From Gigaspora rosea (taxonomy: Eukaryota > Glomeromycota > Glomeromycetes > Diversisporales > Gigasporaceae): a stretch of DNA of 64,000 bases. The DNA lies in the NCBI GenBank assembly GCA_003550325.1, contig QKWP01001650.1, positions 54,396-118,395 on the forward strand, read 5' to 3'. Position numbers and translations under genes: made by a program. The notes under the pieces were generated by a model that saw only the letters and a list, made by a program, of their open reading frames with translations, did no database searches and was not told the DNA's origin. Below are positions 44,497-56,748 of this stretch, piece after piece (position 1 is the first letter of the stretch; every line of letters begins with the position of its first letter).

Positions 44497-44821
44497 CTAG
44501 AATTGCTTGTAGAGAGTCAATATCATTTTCTGATAATAGGTCTGATTTAGCTTGCAATATAAGTTGCATTTCCTCATAGCTCCAAGGTTGAGTTATATGG
44601 TCTGAGGTTAGAGGTTCTAAGGCCTGGGTGATGGTCTGGTCATTTTCATCTAAGAGAATCTTTGCAAGTCAGTAAATTCTGGTCTGGTTCATTTTATATT
44701 GATGTCCGGCATTCTTTGTTGATTCAGTATAATGTTTGATTCGGGTCCAGAGATTATAGTTAGAGTTATGCTAGATATCCTGGCTGGCCTTGTATGCATA
44801 GAGGTGTTCTAATTCACAAAC

Positions 44822-45301
44822 CTATAATTCTTCTTGGAGACTGTCTAATTGACACATTCTAGGTCTTGTATCTGCTTTATTACATACTTTGCAATTAATA
44901 AGTATTGCACGTCCTTCACCTTGGGTGAAGAAATAGATACTTCTAGGGTCTTCTTGGTCTAGAGCACAGTGAAAGTCAGAATAGCATCCAGGGCATACAA
45001 GTTTCTCTTCAAGAAGTCTAAGGACTTCAGGTCTGTTAAGAACTATACATTGACAACAATGGTGGGAACGGCGAGTGCTATGGTTAGGTAGGCGATTACT
45101 ATCAACTTGATCAAGAGTGCATCCGCACTGATACACCAAGTTTTGTCTTTTCAAGATAGCAAAAGAACAATAGGCTTCAATATGTCCTAATGTACTGCAT
45201 CCTCTGCAGACATTATTGGGGCAGTTCCTGTTTAAATGGTTGGAGTCATGGCAAGTAGGGCAGGTGGTACATCTTGGGGCTTGTTTAGGGCATTTAACCA
45301 C
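44822..45301 (-). pseudogene. Gypsy zinc-knuckle-rich segment
   Basis: Carries CPTCHDSNHLNRNC and CRGCSTLGHIEAYC, both C-x2-C-x4-H-x4-C knuckles, then further Cys pairs. It lies after the protease and before RT, an unusual place for knuckles, which normally end gag. Confidence 0.6.
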
Positions 45302-45322
45302 GATGTGGCCTAATTCCTTGTA

Positions 45323-46012
45323 TCATTTACATTGGTTGGTAGGACAATTGGCAAAGAGGTGGTCAGGAGAACCACAATTCCCACAAACACACTGTTTAGA
45401 GGCTTTTCTATTTTTACAGCGTGGCTGATAAGTAGTCCATTCATTTTCTTCTAGAGATTGGTCTGAGTCTTCTCGGTCTAAAGTATAAGCTTCTCTAGGG
45501 TATAAGTATTCTGGTTCATAAAGGTCTAATTCATCTGGTGCGGTAACAGTGGGTTGACTGGGTAGAGGTTGGTTGCTTTCATAAGTAGTAGGAATAGTAT
45601 GTTTCTTGTTTTCCCATTTAAAAGTATAACAGCCATTTTTCCAATTGTAATTTGCTTCAACCTTTTGATTCCAGTTATTTCCCAAGAGATGAGAGTAAGA
45701 AGTAGTGTCTACTACTTTCACAGTAAGGGGGATAGTAATGTGATCAATTTTAATGGGTAAGTCTTTTATAATTCCCAGAAGTCGAGTAGAGGTTCCAACT
45801 GCAGGGACTATAAGGCTGTTAGAGGCCTTTTCAATAGTCAATCCAAGTTTCTTGACTGCCTTGTGAGCAATCATGCTGATTAAAGCACCACTATCAATAA
45901 TAGCTTGATAGGGTTTATTCTGCAGAGAGACATTACATTTAACAGGTGTAGTATATGCAGGGGTTTGAACAAGATTAGCATTTTTGGCTTCCTCATAAAG
46001 GTGAGTAGCCAA
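45323..46012 (-). pseudogene. Gypsy aspartic protease region
   Basis: YQAIIDSGALISMI contains the retropepsin DSGA active site near residue 41, followed by LLGIIKDLPI and SHLLGNNW. A further CCHC knuckle (CGNCGSPDHLFANC) closes this stretch. Part of the broken element. Confidence 0.75.
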
Positions 46013-46099
46013 GGCACCTCGGATAGATGGATTATTGAGTAGTGTTTCCCACTTGCTGGCAGTAAGAGAAGTGTCTGAGTCTGATTTTGTGTAAGATAA

Positions 46100-48320
46100 T
46101 TAACACTTCGATGATAAGGAGAAGGAGGTCGATTGGAGGAGTTTGGTAAGAGCGATAATTATCATCATTTCAGTTTCTATAATTATTATCTCTAGATTGG
46201 CTCCTAGGACGAGAGTTATTACGACTGCAAGAATGGTCTCTATTATTGGAGAAGAGCGACCATTTCAGTCCCTATTTTAGTTATTATTTCTGTTCCGGTT
46301 ATTGTTATTATTAATATGACGAAAATTGGATCCTTGTTATTGGTCCTGTTTTCTACTATTACATTTATGAATAAAATATCCAGTGTGTCCACAATAATAA
46401 CAGATAGGAGGCTCTTTTATTTGAGGGTTTGAGCGTGGTTGTCAGCATAATTAACAGAAGAGGCAGGTGTGGTCTGTGTCTGGGCTAAATTTGATACTTA
46501 GTTTAGCAATTTGATCTATAAGTTGTTGAATAACTTGGTCAGTATTGGTAGTAGGGGTAGTCATTAATTTTCCAGTTTCCTAGCAGAGGGCTACTTCAAT
46601 AACATTGTCCAAGTATTAGGCATAGCAGCTTGAACATTAACTGCATACTTAGGACGTAAACCTTGAATAAAAAGTTGTTTATCGAAATCAGCTAGAAAAA
46701 CCTCAGTCAGGTCCACTTTCTTTTATAAGTAACGAAATCGGTTAACATATCCATCCACAGTCTCTGTTGGTCCTTGCTTAATATCAAAAAGCTGTTTTTG
46801 CCAGAGAGCCTTTTGCTTAGTGGTATAGAATCGTGCCTTAAAAAGATGCTAGAAACTTCGGTCCTGGGCACTATCATTATTGAAAGCATTGGGTACTGGG
46901 TTTAGAGCAGTGTACCAGTCCAGAGCAACTCCTTTAAGGTACACAGGAGCAAGTTGGAGTTTCTATTCAGCACTCCATTTATTAGCGGTAGTGGCTCTTC
47001 CAAATTCCTTCAGCCAGTCAGCAGGGTCTTGGGTTTCATCTCCATAAAAATCTGCAACAGTTATGAGAGTTTTCTCAGAGTCTTGTCCAAGGGCATTAGC
47101 AAGATCAGTTATGGCTTGTGCAACAGTTCGTAAAGCTTGATCACCCATTAAATTTTCTGGTTGGTTAGGAGGTAAGATAGGGTTTAATTCTTCAACAAGA
47201 GTTTGTAAATTTATTTCCTCGAATTGTGGAGGGGAGCCAGCTCTAACAATAGTAGTATCTTGGTTTTAAATATAATGGTCAAGAGGATCAATTAAATTTT
47301 GGTTGTTAAGAGGAGGTGTATTTAGTAATGGAGGTGTATGGCATGGAGTAACGTTTATATCTAAATTAACAGTTGGTAAAATTCAGTTATAGGAGAAGGT
47401 GGAGGGACAGTTGTGCGAGCAAGATAAAAGGTTTGTTGTATATAGCAAAGAAAATGATTTTGTGGAGGAGGAGTAGTTTCTCGAGTATAATAATAGGAAA
47501 TTTCTGAGATAGGTGAAGAAGGAAGTGCAAGGCTTGGAGGGATTGTATATAAGTTTTAGTGGAAGAACCAACACCAGTGTTAGCTAATTGTTCAGACCCA
47601 AAGTAAATATAGATCTGGGTGGAGAAACGTCAAAGTTTAATTCAGTTCTTCCTAATTGATTTTGAAAATCAAATAGAAGGTTTCCAGTCCTTAGTCGAGT
47701 TGAAGCAGGCGTAGAAGATAAAAGGTCCTCGATATGAAGGTCAAGTAGGGTAGCTTCAAAATTAAGAGGTAAGATAGGTGCAAGAGTATAGGGGTATGTG
47801 CAAGGAGTAGAGCTGCAAACATTTAGAAGGTCCAAGGTAGTATGTCACTCTTCATGTCATATAAAATTTATATATAATCATATTAAACAACAGTTATATA
47901 CGTCACATTAAACGTCATAGTATATGTTCATTGATATTCTAATGCCTGCAGCTCTAGCAAGGAGTAGACCAGCAATAATTTCTTTTGGGTCTAAAAGATC
48001 GTTATTATAGCGGCAACTAAAAACAATGTCTTGAGCAGCAGCTCTAGCAGTATTATAATTAGTAGCAGCAACTAAAACACAGTAAAAGTCATTTGTCTTT
48101 TGTGAATATTGGGTAGCAAAATAGTTGTCTCGATATGTTCACCAAAATCGTCAAAGGGACAGTATAAATTAGCAACAGGATAACAGATAGTACAGGATAA
48201 ATCAGGATGATAGGCTTGTAAAACGTCTACTGCGAGTGAGGAAGGATGACTTGTTTCGTGTACTTCAATATGTTCTAAATATAGTTCATATGCTCTATTC
48301 ATATAGAGAAGGGTTCCCAA
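46100..48320 (-). pseudogene. Gypsy gag-like region
   Basis: Includes a CYYCGHTGYFIHKC knuckle near 46370-46420 and a capsid-like stretch near 46970-47120 (TVADFYGDETQDPADWLKEF), typical of fungal gypsy gag. Farther upstream the similarity is not recognisable. Broken. Confidence 0.55.
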
Positions 48321-48607
48321 GTCTCAAGGAAACTAATAAAAAAATAATAAAATATCTCCAAAATAAAAGTTGTAGTAAGTTGTTAACAAAGTTTTAATCT
48401 CCAAAATATAGTAAGCAGTTAATATCCAAAAAAAAGAAAATTTCAAGTAAGTAATAAGAAAATAATAAGAGTGCAATTAAGCAACAAGAGAGTTAGTAAC
48501 AGCCAAAAAAAAAAATAAATAAATTTCTGCCAAAAGTAATAATAAGATTTCCAAATTCTTTAATAATATCCAATAATTTAAATAGGTTTCTGCCAGAAGG
48601 CACCAAA

Positions 48608-48822
48608 TGTTACAGTACCAGAAGCCTCTTTAATTCTGATAAAGTAACAATTACACGGCTCCTAAGATCCCTTACTTTGGGCATGAAGCGGTGTGCAAGA
48701 GGGAAGTATAGTTTCTTTTATGTCTGTAAGAAACTACACACTTCTCTGAGGCAGTTCGGTATATAAACAACAAGAGATAATAGACAGTTTATTAATTTAA
48801 CAAGAGGGCTATTCCAAGGTGT
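48608..48822 (-). repeat. 5' LTR of the gypsy element, partly in the gap
   Basis: The first ~215 visible bases match the 3' LTR with about five substitutions and two single-step length differences. The remainder lies in the N run. Confidence 0.85.
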
Positions 48823-49622
48823 NNNNNNNNNNNNNNNNNNNNNNNNNNNNNNNNNNNNNNNNNNNNNNNNNNNNNNNNNNNNNNNNNNNNNNNNNNNNNN
48901 NNNNNNNNNNNNNNNNNNNNNNNNNNNNNNNNNNNNNNNNNNNNNNNNNNNNNNNNNNNNNNNNNNNNNNNNNNNNNNNNNNNNNNNNNNNNNNNNNNNN
49001 NNNNNNNNNNNNNNNNNNNNNNNNNNNNNNNNNNNNNNNNNNNNNNNNNNNNNNNNNNNNNNNNNNNNNNNNNNNNNNNNNNNNNNNNNNNNNNNNNNNN
49101 NNNNNNNNNNNNNNNNNNNNNNNNNNNNNNNNNNNNNNNNNNNNNNNNNNNNNNNNNNNNNNNNNNNNNNNNNNNNNNNNNNNNNNNNNNNNNNNNNNNN
49201 NNNNNNNNNNNNNNNNNNNNNNNNNNNNNNNNNNNNNNNNNNNNNNNNNNNNNNNNNNNNNNNNNNNNNNNNNNNNNNNNNNNNNNNNNNNNNNNNNNNN
49301 NNNNNNNNNNNNNNNNNNNNNNNNNNNNNNNNNNNNNNNNNNNNNNNNNNNNNNNNNNNNNNNNNNNNNNNNNNNNNNNNNNNNNNNNNNNNNNNNNNNN
49401 NNNNNNNNNNNNNNNNNNNNNNNNNNNNNNNNNNNNNNNNNNNNNNNNNNNNNNNNNNNNNNNNNNNNNNNNNNNNNNNNNNNNNNNNNNNNNNNNNNNN
49501 NNNNNNNNNNNNNNNNNNNNNNNNNNNNNNNNNNNNNNNNNNNNNNNNNNNNNNNNNNNNNNNNNNNNNNNNNNNNNNNNNNNNNNNNNNNNNNNNNNNN
49601 NNNNNNNNNNNNNNNNNNNNNN
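48823..49622. other. Assembly gap (N run)
   Basis: 800 unknown bases beginning inside the 5' LTR, where the assembler probably failed on the LTR repeat. Confidence 0.99.
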
Positions 49623-50800
49623 ATAAAAAATTTTTTAAAATTTGTCTATTTTTAGCTTATTAGCAACTTAAACTTTTTTTCTTATAATATAAAATTAAAT
49701 ACTACTATAATATAATCCTTATTTTCAAATATTATCAAAAAAAAATTTAATTAAATATCTTAAGTTTTAAAAAATATAGATCATAAGCATATTTATAGCA
49801 ATTTTCCAGCCAAATTTGCCTGGATTTGCTTACAGTTTAAAGGATAGTATTTTATAACCTGCTAGCAGGAAAAAAAATTTATATAATTAAATTTAGAATA
49901 GTAAGTCTCCAGTAAACCAAGATTTTAAACACAAAACAGCCCAAACAGTTTTATTATCAAGAGAATTTTGTGATTAAGTAACTGTTAATCCAGCTAAACT
50001 AAAAAGTTGTTCACATAATAGCTAGATAATCTTGTATTTGCTTATAGGTGTTGTTTGGAACACAAGTTTGATGCAAGCTAATAGTTAATAATTTAATCGA
50101 ATGCAAATTATAATTTTTATCATTAAAAATTCTCGGCTAAATTAATCATTAGCTTGTTTTGAACTCGTATTCCAAAATAATGCCCAGATGTTATTTCGCA
50201 CAAATATAGTGCAAATTGTAAATCAACTGATCACGCTATTGCTGTTATTAATAAATTTCTCTATTTTATTAACGTTAACAACAGCCTGTTCTTATCATAC
50301 ATTAAATGTGTTTTAATCTTGTTTAACAAACTAAAGGGTTTGTAATTAAATTTTAACCAAAAACAATATTTTATAGTTGTTTCAAAATGTGTATTATCAT
50401 AATATTTATTTATTTGATATTTACTATTAGGACTGACGGTTGTCTTAAAAAGGGCTAGACTGGCCCTGTCCATGGACGGACCTCCAAAACCATTACCTAT
50501 CTTAGTCATATACTAAAAAATAAACCACATTGTTCAAAGCAAAACACCCTAACTATGTTCGGGCAGAATTACACAAAAGAAAAATAATAATAAAAAAAAA
50601 GTTTACAACACCGAATATTTATGAATAGATAAACAGATAATGGATTTGAACTCTACTTTTGGTAATTTCATAGTATTAATGTTCAAGAGGCGTGCATGTT
50701 TTATAATATCAATAAAGTAAAAAAAATAGTACATACATATGAATGAATAGCATTTTTATCAGTTATTGAGCTTTTTGAACTAAATTACAATAATAAATTT
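49623..50800. other. AT-rich stretch, no recognised gene
   Basis: Near 50430-50505 a GGTCCGTCCATGGACGG-type palindromic word group stands out; an 82-codon minus frame across it has no known motif. Confidence 0.3.
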
Positions 50801-50802
50801 TT

Positions 50803-51025
50803 TACCTAATAAGGTTAGGTAAATGTTTTATATTGGTAATTAAAATATGCAATATATTTTTATTAATTTATTTATTCATACATTTTTAATAATAATGGAC
50901 CTCCTTTTTAATCGTGCAACTATTTTATTTTTTTACCAATTAAGGTTAGATAATAGTCCTATATTTAATAATTAAGATATGCATTATTTTATTTGTTGAA
51001 AAAATTGGACTTCCTTTTTAATCGT
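50803..51025. repeat. Two-unit tandem repeat, ~120 bp
   Basis: Both units contain AAGGTTAG(G/A)TAA, TAATTAA(A/G)ATATGCA and GGAC(C/T)TCCTTTTTAATCGT. Confidence 0.6.
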
Positions 51026-51074
51026 CATTTGTAATTTATTCTATATATACAACCTATGTTCAATAAGCGAAAAT

Positions 51075-51165
51075 TTTTGAGAGCGCTTGAGCTTGCACAG
51101 CGCTTTGCATGCACTACTCTTACGCAAGCGCAATCGCAAGCACAAGCGCAAGCGCTAAGAGAATA
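51075..51165. repeat. CAAGCGCTTG word cluster
   Basis: GAGCGCTTGAGCTTGC, AGCGCTTTGC, CAAGCGCAATCGCAAGC and CAAGCGCAAGCGC in 90 bases. Palindromic words of the hAT-remnant type. Confidence 0.45.
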
Positions 51166-51544
51166 GAATATAGACAATCGGTTGAAATTTGTGAAACCCA
51201 AAATTTCCAAAAAAGTTAAGTCAAAAAAAATCAATTACCAAAAATAAATGTCAATACAACTAAAATTTACCAAAAAAGTAATTTAGAGTAATACCAAGTG
51301 TTAACAATTATTTCTAAGCGCTAAATAGCTGAGAAAACATGGTTTGACATTTAACACAAATAAAATTGCATGCTAAACAACTTTGCTTAAGTGCCCAAAG
51401 TAGATTATATTAAACCCCAAAAATTTTAAATTTAGTATTTAGTTAACCTACTTTCTTACAAGTTAACCTATTTCTGTTAGCTAATTAAAGTTGTTCAGCA
51501 TAAAATTTTGCATATAATAGTATTTTTAAAATTAGCAAATCACC

Positions 51545-51617
51545 TTTGAGCCAATAGTATAAGTAGTTACACTTCCAGATCACCAAACATAGAGGTGCTA
51601 GTTCAAGCCTATTAGTA
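51545..51617 (+). repeat. tRNA-like SINE head fragment
   Basis: About 72 bases resembling a tRNA: A-box-like TAGTATAAGTAG and B-box-like CTAGTTCAAGCC, with the same CTAGTTCAAG phrase as the head at 7585-7657. No proper acceptor stem; a SINE relic, not a working tRNA gene. Confidence 0.4.
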
Positions 51618-51629
51618 GACAATGAAAAA

Positions 51630-52345
51630 CTAAAGTCAGACCTCCCTATAGTCACACCCTATATAGTCACACCTCTATTTAAGCACCCAATTTTGTGCGA
51701 CAGACTCAAACATAGTAAAAAAACCTCATTATCACTATAACCATGAAAATTTGATTTTTTAACAATTTTATTAATAAAAAACCCTCATTATAGTCACCAA
51801 TTTTTAACTAAATATTGGTTATAAAATCTGATTGGCCAATTTTCATATTTACGTATATTTAAAATTATTTATTAAAGCTTCTTAAAGGTTTGACAGCAAA
51901 TAACTTTTGATCAAATGATCTGAATTAGATGAAACAACTACCAAAATGTTCGTCTCAATGAGATAATTCTAATGAGCACAAAATCGTTTAAATCGAATCA
52001 CACACTCCTGAGATCGTTAAGGATTTGTATTACTTCACACGTTTAAGAATTGATTAAATTTAAGCATCTGAGTGAAAAATCCTTAATAATCTTAGCATTT
52101 GTAATTAATTTGGATGATCTTGGACTCTTTAGAACGTCTCATTGAGTCAAATACTCTGTTGTTGTTTTATCCAAATTGGGCAACTTGATTAAATTTTTAA
52201 TAGTATTTCAAATATGCGCAAATATATTACTTATTGGCCTTTGATCACATGACCAGAATAAGGTAATTATTTATAGTCTCACCTCTTTACAATCACCAAA
52301 ATAGGGTGCGACGGACTTGGTGATTATAGAGACTTATTATGAAAT
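51630..52345. mobile_element. Degenerate pogo-like element
   Basis: GTCAGACCTCCCTATAGTCA opens it, and TAGTCTCACCTC/GGTGATTATAGAGAC groups close it. Similar phrases occur at 54050-54150. The interior (51890-52160) carries the dispersed repeat that forms the 54.6-55.3 kb palindrome. Confidence 0.35.
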
Positions 52346-52429
52346 AGATTAACTGAACTAGGATACTAGGACAGTAGTTGGAAAAATCTAACCATATCTG
52401 CATAGTTGCATACTCAATAAGGAAAATTT

Positions 52430-52580
52430 CAGTAAAAATCTAGTTGATAAACTTGAATACTCTGGTAAGATTGTGGTCAAAAATTTGAATACCTCTGGCA
52501 AAATTCTGGTTGAAAAATTGAATACCTCTAGTAAAATTCTGGTCGAAATTGAATATCTTCAGCGAAATTCTGGTTAAAAT
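52430..52580. repeat. ~33-bp tandem repeat
   Basis: Four to five units around TTGAATACCTCTGGCAAAAT followed by TCTGGTTGAAA. Confidence 0.65.
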
Positions 52581-53036
52581 CATTAGATATTACTAGTTAA
52601 TCTGGTTGGAAATATATAGAATAGTTACAATATATATAAATAATTGAAAAATGTAGGGACCCGACAAATCAGAAAGGTTCTATTAAATAATATAAGAATT
52701 AATAAATAAAAAGATTGCCAAAAGTGACCCTGAGTTAAACCCTAAGAAAATTTCAAAAAAAAATTAGCAAATCTTTTTTTTATAAATTTTACTAGCAAAA
52801 TTGTTAATTTTTGCAAAATTTTAAAAAAATATTTTAAGTAACCTTAATCTACTATTTACAATATGCTTAACTTCAGAATTTGAAAAAGTTAATATATAAG
52901 TTGATAATAATGTATGGCTTAAAGTTTATAGTAAATTTATATTTTTATTATAATTTTATTATAAACTAACATTCATATATCAACCGATGTGATGTGTTCT
53001 ATGACTAGTATATTTAAAGCTTCTTAAAGATTAATA

Positions 53037-53290
53037 GCAAATAATTTTTAATCCAATAATCTGAATTGGATAGAACAACTATCAAAATATTTGTTTCAAT
53101 AAAACGATTCTAAAAAGCCAAAATTATTAAAATCTAATTACAAATTTCTAAGATCATTAAGGATTTATATATTTAAGAATTAATTAAATTTAAACAACTG
53201 ACTAAAAAATCTTTAGTGATTTTGGATTATAGATTAGACTTAGATAATTGTAGACTCATTAAAATTGTCTTATTGAGACAAGCACTTTGG
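53037..53290. repeat. Dispersed repeat P, diverged copy
   Basis: TTAATCCAATAATCTGAATTGG and ATAAAACGATTCTAAAAAGC match the arms at 54.65-55.26 kb. An equivalent copy is at 51890-52160. Confidence 0.45.
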
Positions 53291-53404
53291 TACTATAGTG
53301 CACGAACTCTTAAATAAATAAGTTATAAATATAGCAGCCAAATTTGGAGCCATGTTATACAAAAATAACCTAATATGATTGGTTAATATAAGTATATATT
53401 AAAT

Positions 53405-53595
53405 TAGAAATATATATAAGAGAAAAAAAAAGAGAAAGAGAAAAAGAGAAAGAGAGAGAGAAAGTATGAGAGAGAGTGTGAGAAAGTGAGAAAGAGAAAG
53501 AGAGAAAGAGTAAGAGAAAGAGAGAAAAGAAAGAAAGAGAAAAAAAAATAAAGAAAAGAAAATAAGAAAAAAAAAAGAAAAAGAAAGAAGAATTA
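53405..53595 (+). repeat. Polypurine GA tract
   Basis: About 185 bases of nearly pure A/G (GAGAAAGAGAAAGAGAGAG and variants), able to adopt triplex (H-DNA) structure. Confidence 0.85.
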
Positions 53596-53599
53596 GAAT

Positions 53600-54250
53600 T
53601 TTTATAATATTAAATTTAACTATAGTATATTTTTATTTAATAATTTTGGGCAGAAATAAGAATATTATTAGTAGTTTTAGGCAAAATTAAAGCAGCCAAA
53701 TTTTTAATTTAATTAATAAATTAGGTTAACTTTAACAAGAAATAACTCTATTAAATACTAAGTAATTTAAAAAAATTAGCTTAATAATTTTGTTTTTTAG
53801 GTTTGATTTTATTATTTTATGAAGAGATTTAATTTATAACTTCTTTAGTTTTTTATTTATAAGCTATTAAAGATTGTGTATTATAGTCGCTAATTAAAGG
53901 ATTCGTGCATTGGTAGTAGTCATTTCATCTAAATTGAGCTACTGGATCAAAAAGTTATTCATTATTAAATATTTTTTAATAGTATTTCAATAAGTTACAA
54001 AAACATATTAGTTAAATACTCATTGGTATATAGGCACATGACTATGATTAGTATTTTATTTATAGTTACACCTCTAAACAATTATTATAATAGGGTGCAA
54101 CCAACTTGGTGATATAGGAAGGGATGACTATAAATATTAGTGCTCTTTTATATTTTGTATATTTTAAATTCATTTATTTTTTTCAAACCAAATATATATA
54201 CATATATTTGCTATAAATAAAAGCTCTTCAAAATAGATAAACTATTTTAC
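53600..54250. other. AT-rich stretch, no recognised gene
   Basis: Contains only a pogo-like phrase near 54060-54130. Confidence 0.3.
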
Positions 54251-54255
54251 AATTA

Positions 54256-54416
54256 TGGCGCTGATATTTATTAGATGATATTTTAGGGGGTTGAGGTCAA
54301 GAAAAATCTTACCTTAGTTAAATTTGATTGGGCAAAATTCTATTTATAGGTCTTACTTGGGGGTGGGAAGTAAGCCCCTATAGTAAATGGATATTAGGTA
54401 ATAAATGTCAGGGCCC
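54256..54416. mobile_element. Tourist-like MITE family T, diverged copy
   Basis: TGGCGCTGATATTTATTAGA and (other strand) GGGCCCTGACATTTATTACC at the ends, TTA on both sides (54253-54255, 54417-54419). 161 bp. Confidence 0.7.
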
Positions 54417-54639
54417 TTATATATAAATCTGCTCACAAAATAATAAAACTTGTAATTTACTTGCACTATTCTTAATCTATGAAATTATTGTCTGAATCGA
54501 AGCAAAGGATCTTTAGTTTCTACGTATCATGATACAAAAGTTACTTTCTTGATGCATTACATATTAAAATAACAAAAACGCAACTTTGCACTTTCTGTCT
54601 ATCCATTCACATGTTTTTTAAATTATTTTTAATTGACCA

Positions 54640-55262
54640 ATTTATAAAATTGATAATAACATTTGATCCACTAGTCCGTTTTGGATGATTTAACTATCAA
54701 AATATTTTTCTTGATGAGATGATTCTAACAAGCCCAAATCATTAAAATCCAATTTCAGGATCCCAAGATTATTTATCACTTAGTAAATTTCTTTACTATT
54801 GAATAACTTTTGATCCACTAGGCTGTTTTGGATGATTTAACCACCAAAATATTCATTTTAGTGAGACGATTCTAACAAGCCCAAAATCGTTAAATTCTAA
54901 TTACAGGATCCAAAGATCAATAACAATTTATTAATCATTTAATTCAAATTGATTTTTATATATAAAACCAATTTGATTAAATAATTGATAAATCTTTATT
55001 AATCTTTGGATCCTCTAATTGGAATTTAGAGATTTTGGACTTGCTAGAATCGTTTTACAGAGACAAACATTTTGGTAGTTAAATTATCCAAAACAGCCTA
55101 GTGGATCAAACGTTATTCAATAGTAAAGAATTTACTTAGTGATGAGCGATCTTGGGATCCTGTGATTGCATTTTAATAATTTTGGGCTTGTTAGAATCAT
55201 TTCATTGAGATAAACATTTTGATAGTTAGTGCATCAAAAGTTATTGTTAATTCTATAAATTA
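54640..55262. repeat. Old palindrome, ~300-bp arms
   Basis: The left arm (54650-54960) reads through GATCCACTAGGCTGTTTTGG and CAAGCCCAAAATCGTTAAA; the right arm returns the same phrases inverted (CCAAAACAGCCTAGTGGATC). Each arm itself holds two diverged copies of dispersed repeat P. The arms differ at many positions, so this is a real, aged structure. Confidence 0.7.
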
Positions 55263-55547
55263 GAACATATATAAAATTTATAGTACAAGAAATAAAATTA
55301 AGTTTTAGACAAACAATGCTATACTTTTATCTAGTAAATAGCAAACTTTTTAATTATTATATTTATATAAATTTTTAGCTCTGGATAAACAATGCTATGC
55401 ATTTATCTAGTTAATATAGAATATTGAATTTTATATTACTATATCAGATATTATTTAATATACTGTTTGTAAACTAAAAACACACCCCAAAACTATAAAC
55501 TTAAAGCCATTTACTATAGTGTACTGACCAAAACACCCAAAGTACAA

Positions 55548-55815
55548 TAGGATCCCAGACATTTTCATATAGATCATAACTGATTTTGGCCAATTTAATC
55601 TAATTTGTTAAAAATAACAAAATTATATTTATTTAAATAATTTCTAATTTAGCTTTCAGAATTGAATGAACTTTATTTTATTAGATATGCCTTACTAAAA
55701 GCTAAAAAAGTTCATTAAAATTGGACCACTAATGCCAAGATTATTGGTAAAAACTGTTTTTATGCTTTTCAAATTTTAGGGGTTTTTGCTAAAATGCGTA
55801 TTATATGATCTTTGT
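55548..55815. repeat. Dispersed repeat R1, inverted copy
   Basis: GGATCCCAGACATTTTCATA opens the inverted match to 6145-6445. Confidence 0.5.
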
Positions 55816-56098
55816 CTAGATGTTTGGGTTCTGATACATATAATTTGCTCATCAAAAAAACTTACAAAAGATTTAGATATATTATATAGCAGAGATCAGT
55901 GATACAAGAAAAAATTTTTAAGCTTATGCATATTCTGTACTTACAATGAGTAGTTTAAAAATTTAAAAATCCTATATTTAATTAATAGATCTTATGTTTT
56001 GCACTGAGTACTTTGCAATAGAATATTAAAAAAGGAAGATTCTTTGGTTAGTGCACTATAGTAATTAATACAAAAATTAGATTTAATATGGGGTATCC

Positions 56099-56429
56099 CC
56101 AATTAAAACAGCCCATATTTACATTTTTTTGAAAAATGAGTTTTCATTAGATTCATATAAATTTTGACATGATTGACTTTTTTTAATTATAAATGAAAGT
56201 CGATTGGCATAATAAAAAATCAAGATAATGTAAAAAGAAAAATTACATGAGGCTGCGTAGAGCCAATACGTCACGAGATTATCTGATAGTCACCTGCCAT
56301 CTTTAACCAATCAACGTCGTGAAATTTGATTAATCCCGGATCAGTCGAAAATCAAAACAAGTGATTAAACTCAATTATCTCAAAATAAAATATATGTAAA
56401 TATGGACTGTTTTAATTGGGGGCACCCCA
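56099..56429. mobile_element. MITE family M, copy 2
   Basis: Ends TGGGGTATCCCCAATTAAAA and (other strand) TGGGGTGCCCCCAATTAAAA, TA on both sides (56097-56098, 56430-56431). The interior matches copies 1 and 3. Confidence 0.8.
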
Positions 56430-56748
56430 TATAAGCTAAGTCCTTTAGCAATAGTAAAACTTCTACCTTTTTGCTATTGTGTTACAATAATTATAATAAT
56501 AAAATTAATATAATTACTTATTATTATCCTATTATTATACTTTATTATTAATAATGATATTGCTTTTATGATTACAATCAATAATATTGAAGCCTTAATG
56601 CAATTTCTAATATATAAAATCCTTCAATTTTACATAGCTTAACAAATCATATTAATGAAAAAATAATGACTCAAAAATATATTTTATAATACATATAACA
56701 ACAATTATGAAAAGAAAATTATTTTATTTTTAATCAACATAGTATATA

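Larger units (their letters stand above)
41660..48822 (-). mobile_element. Ty3/gypsy LTR retrotransposon (broken)
   Basis: An LTR retroelement on the minus strand, from the 3' LTR at 41660 to the 5' LTR that starts at 48608 and runs into the N gap. Recognisable parts, in element order: 5' LTR, primer-binding region (TTTGGTGCCTTCTGGCAG just after the LTR), gag-like region with a CCHC knuckle, aspartic protease, further zinc knuckles, a coiled-coil segment, reverse transcriptase, RNase H, polypurine tract and 3' LTR. It is broken, with perhaps ten breaks. The two LTRs are about 97% identical over the roughly 215 visible bases, so it is fairly young. Target duplications cannot be checked because of the gap. 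Confidence 0.9.

Noticed and set aside
44822-46012. Host zinc-finger genes
   Set aside because: The knuckles and DSGA site lie between matching LTRs and upstream of gypsy RT, so they belong to the retroelement.
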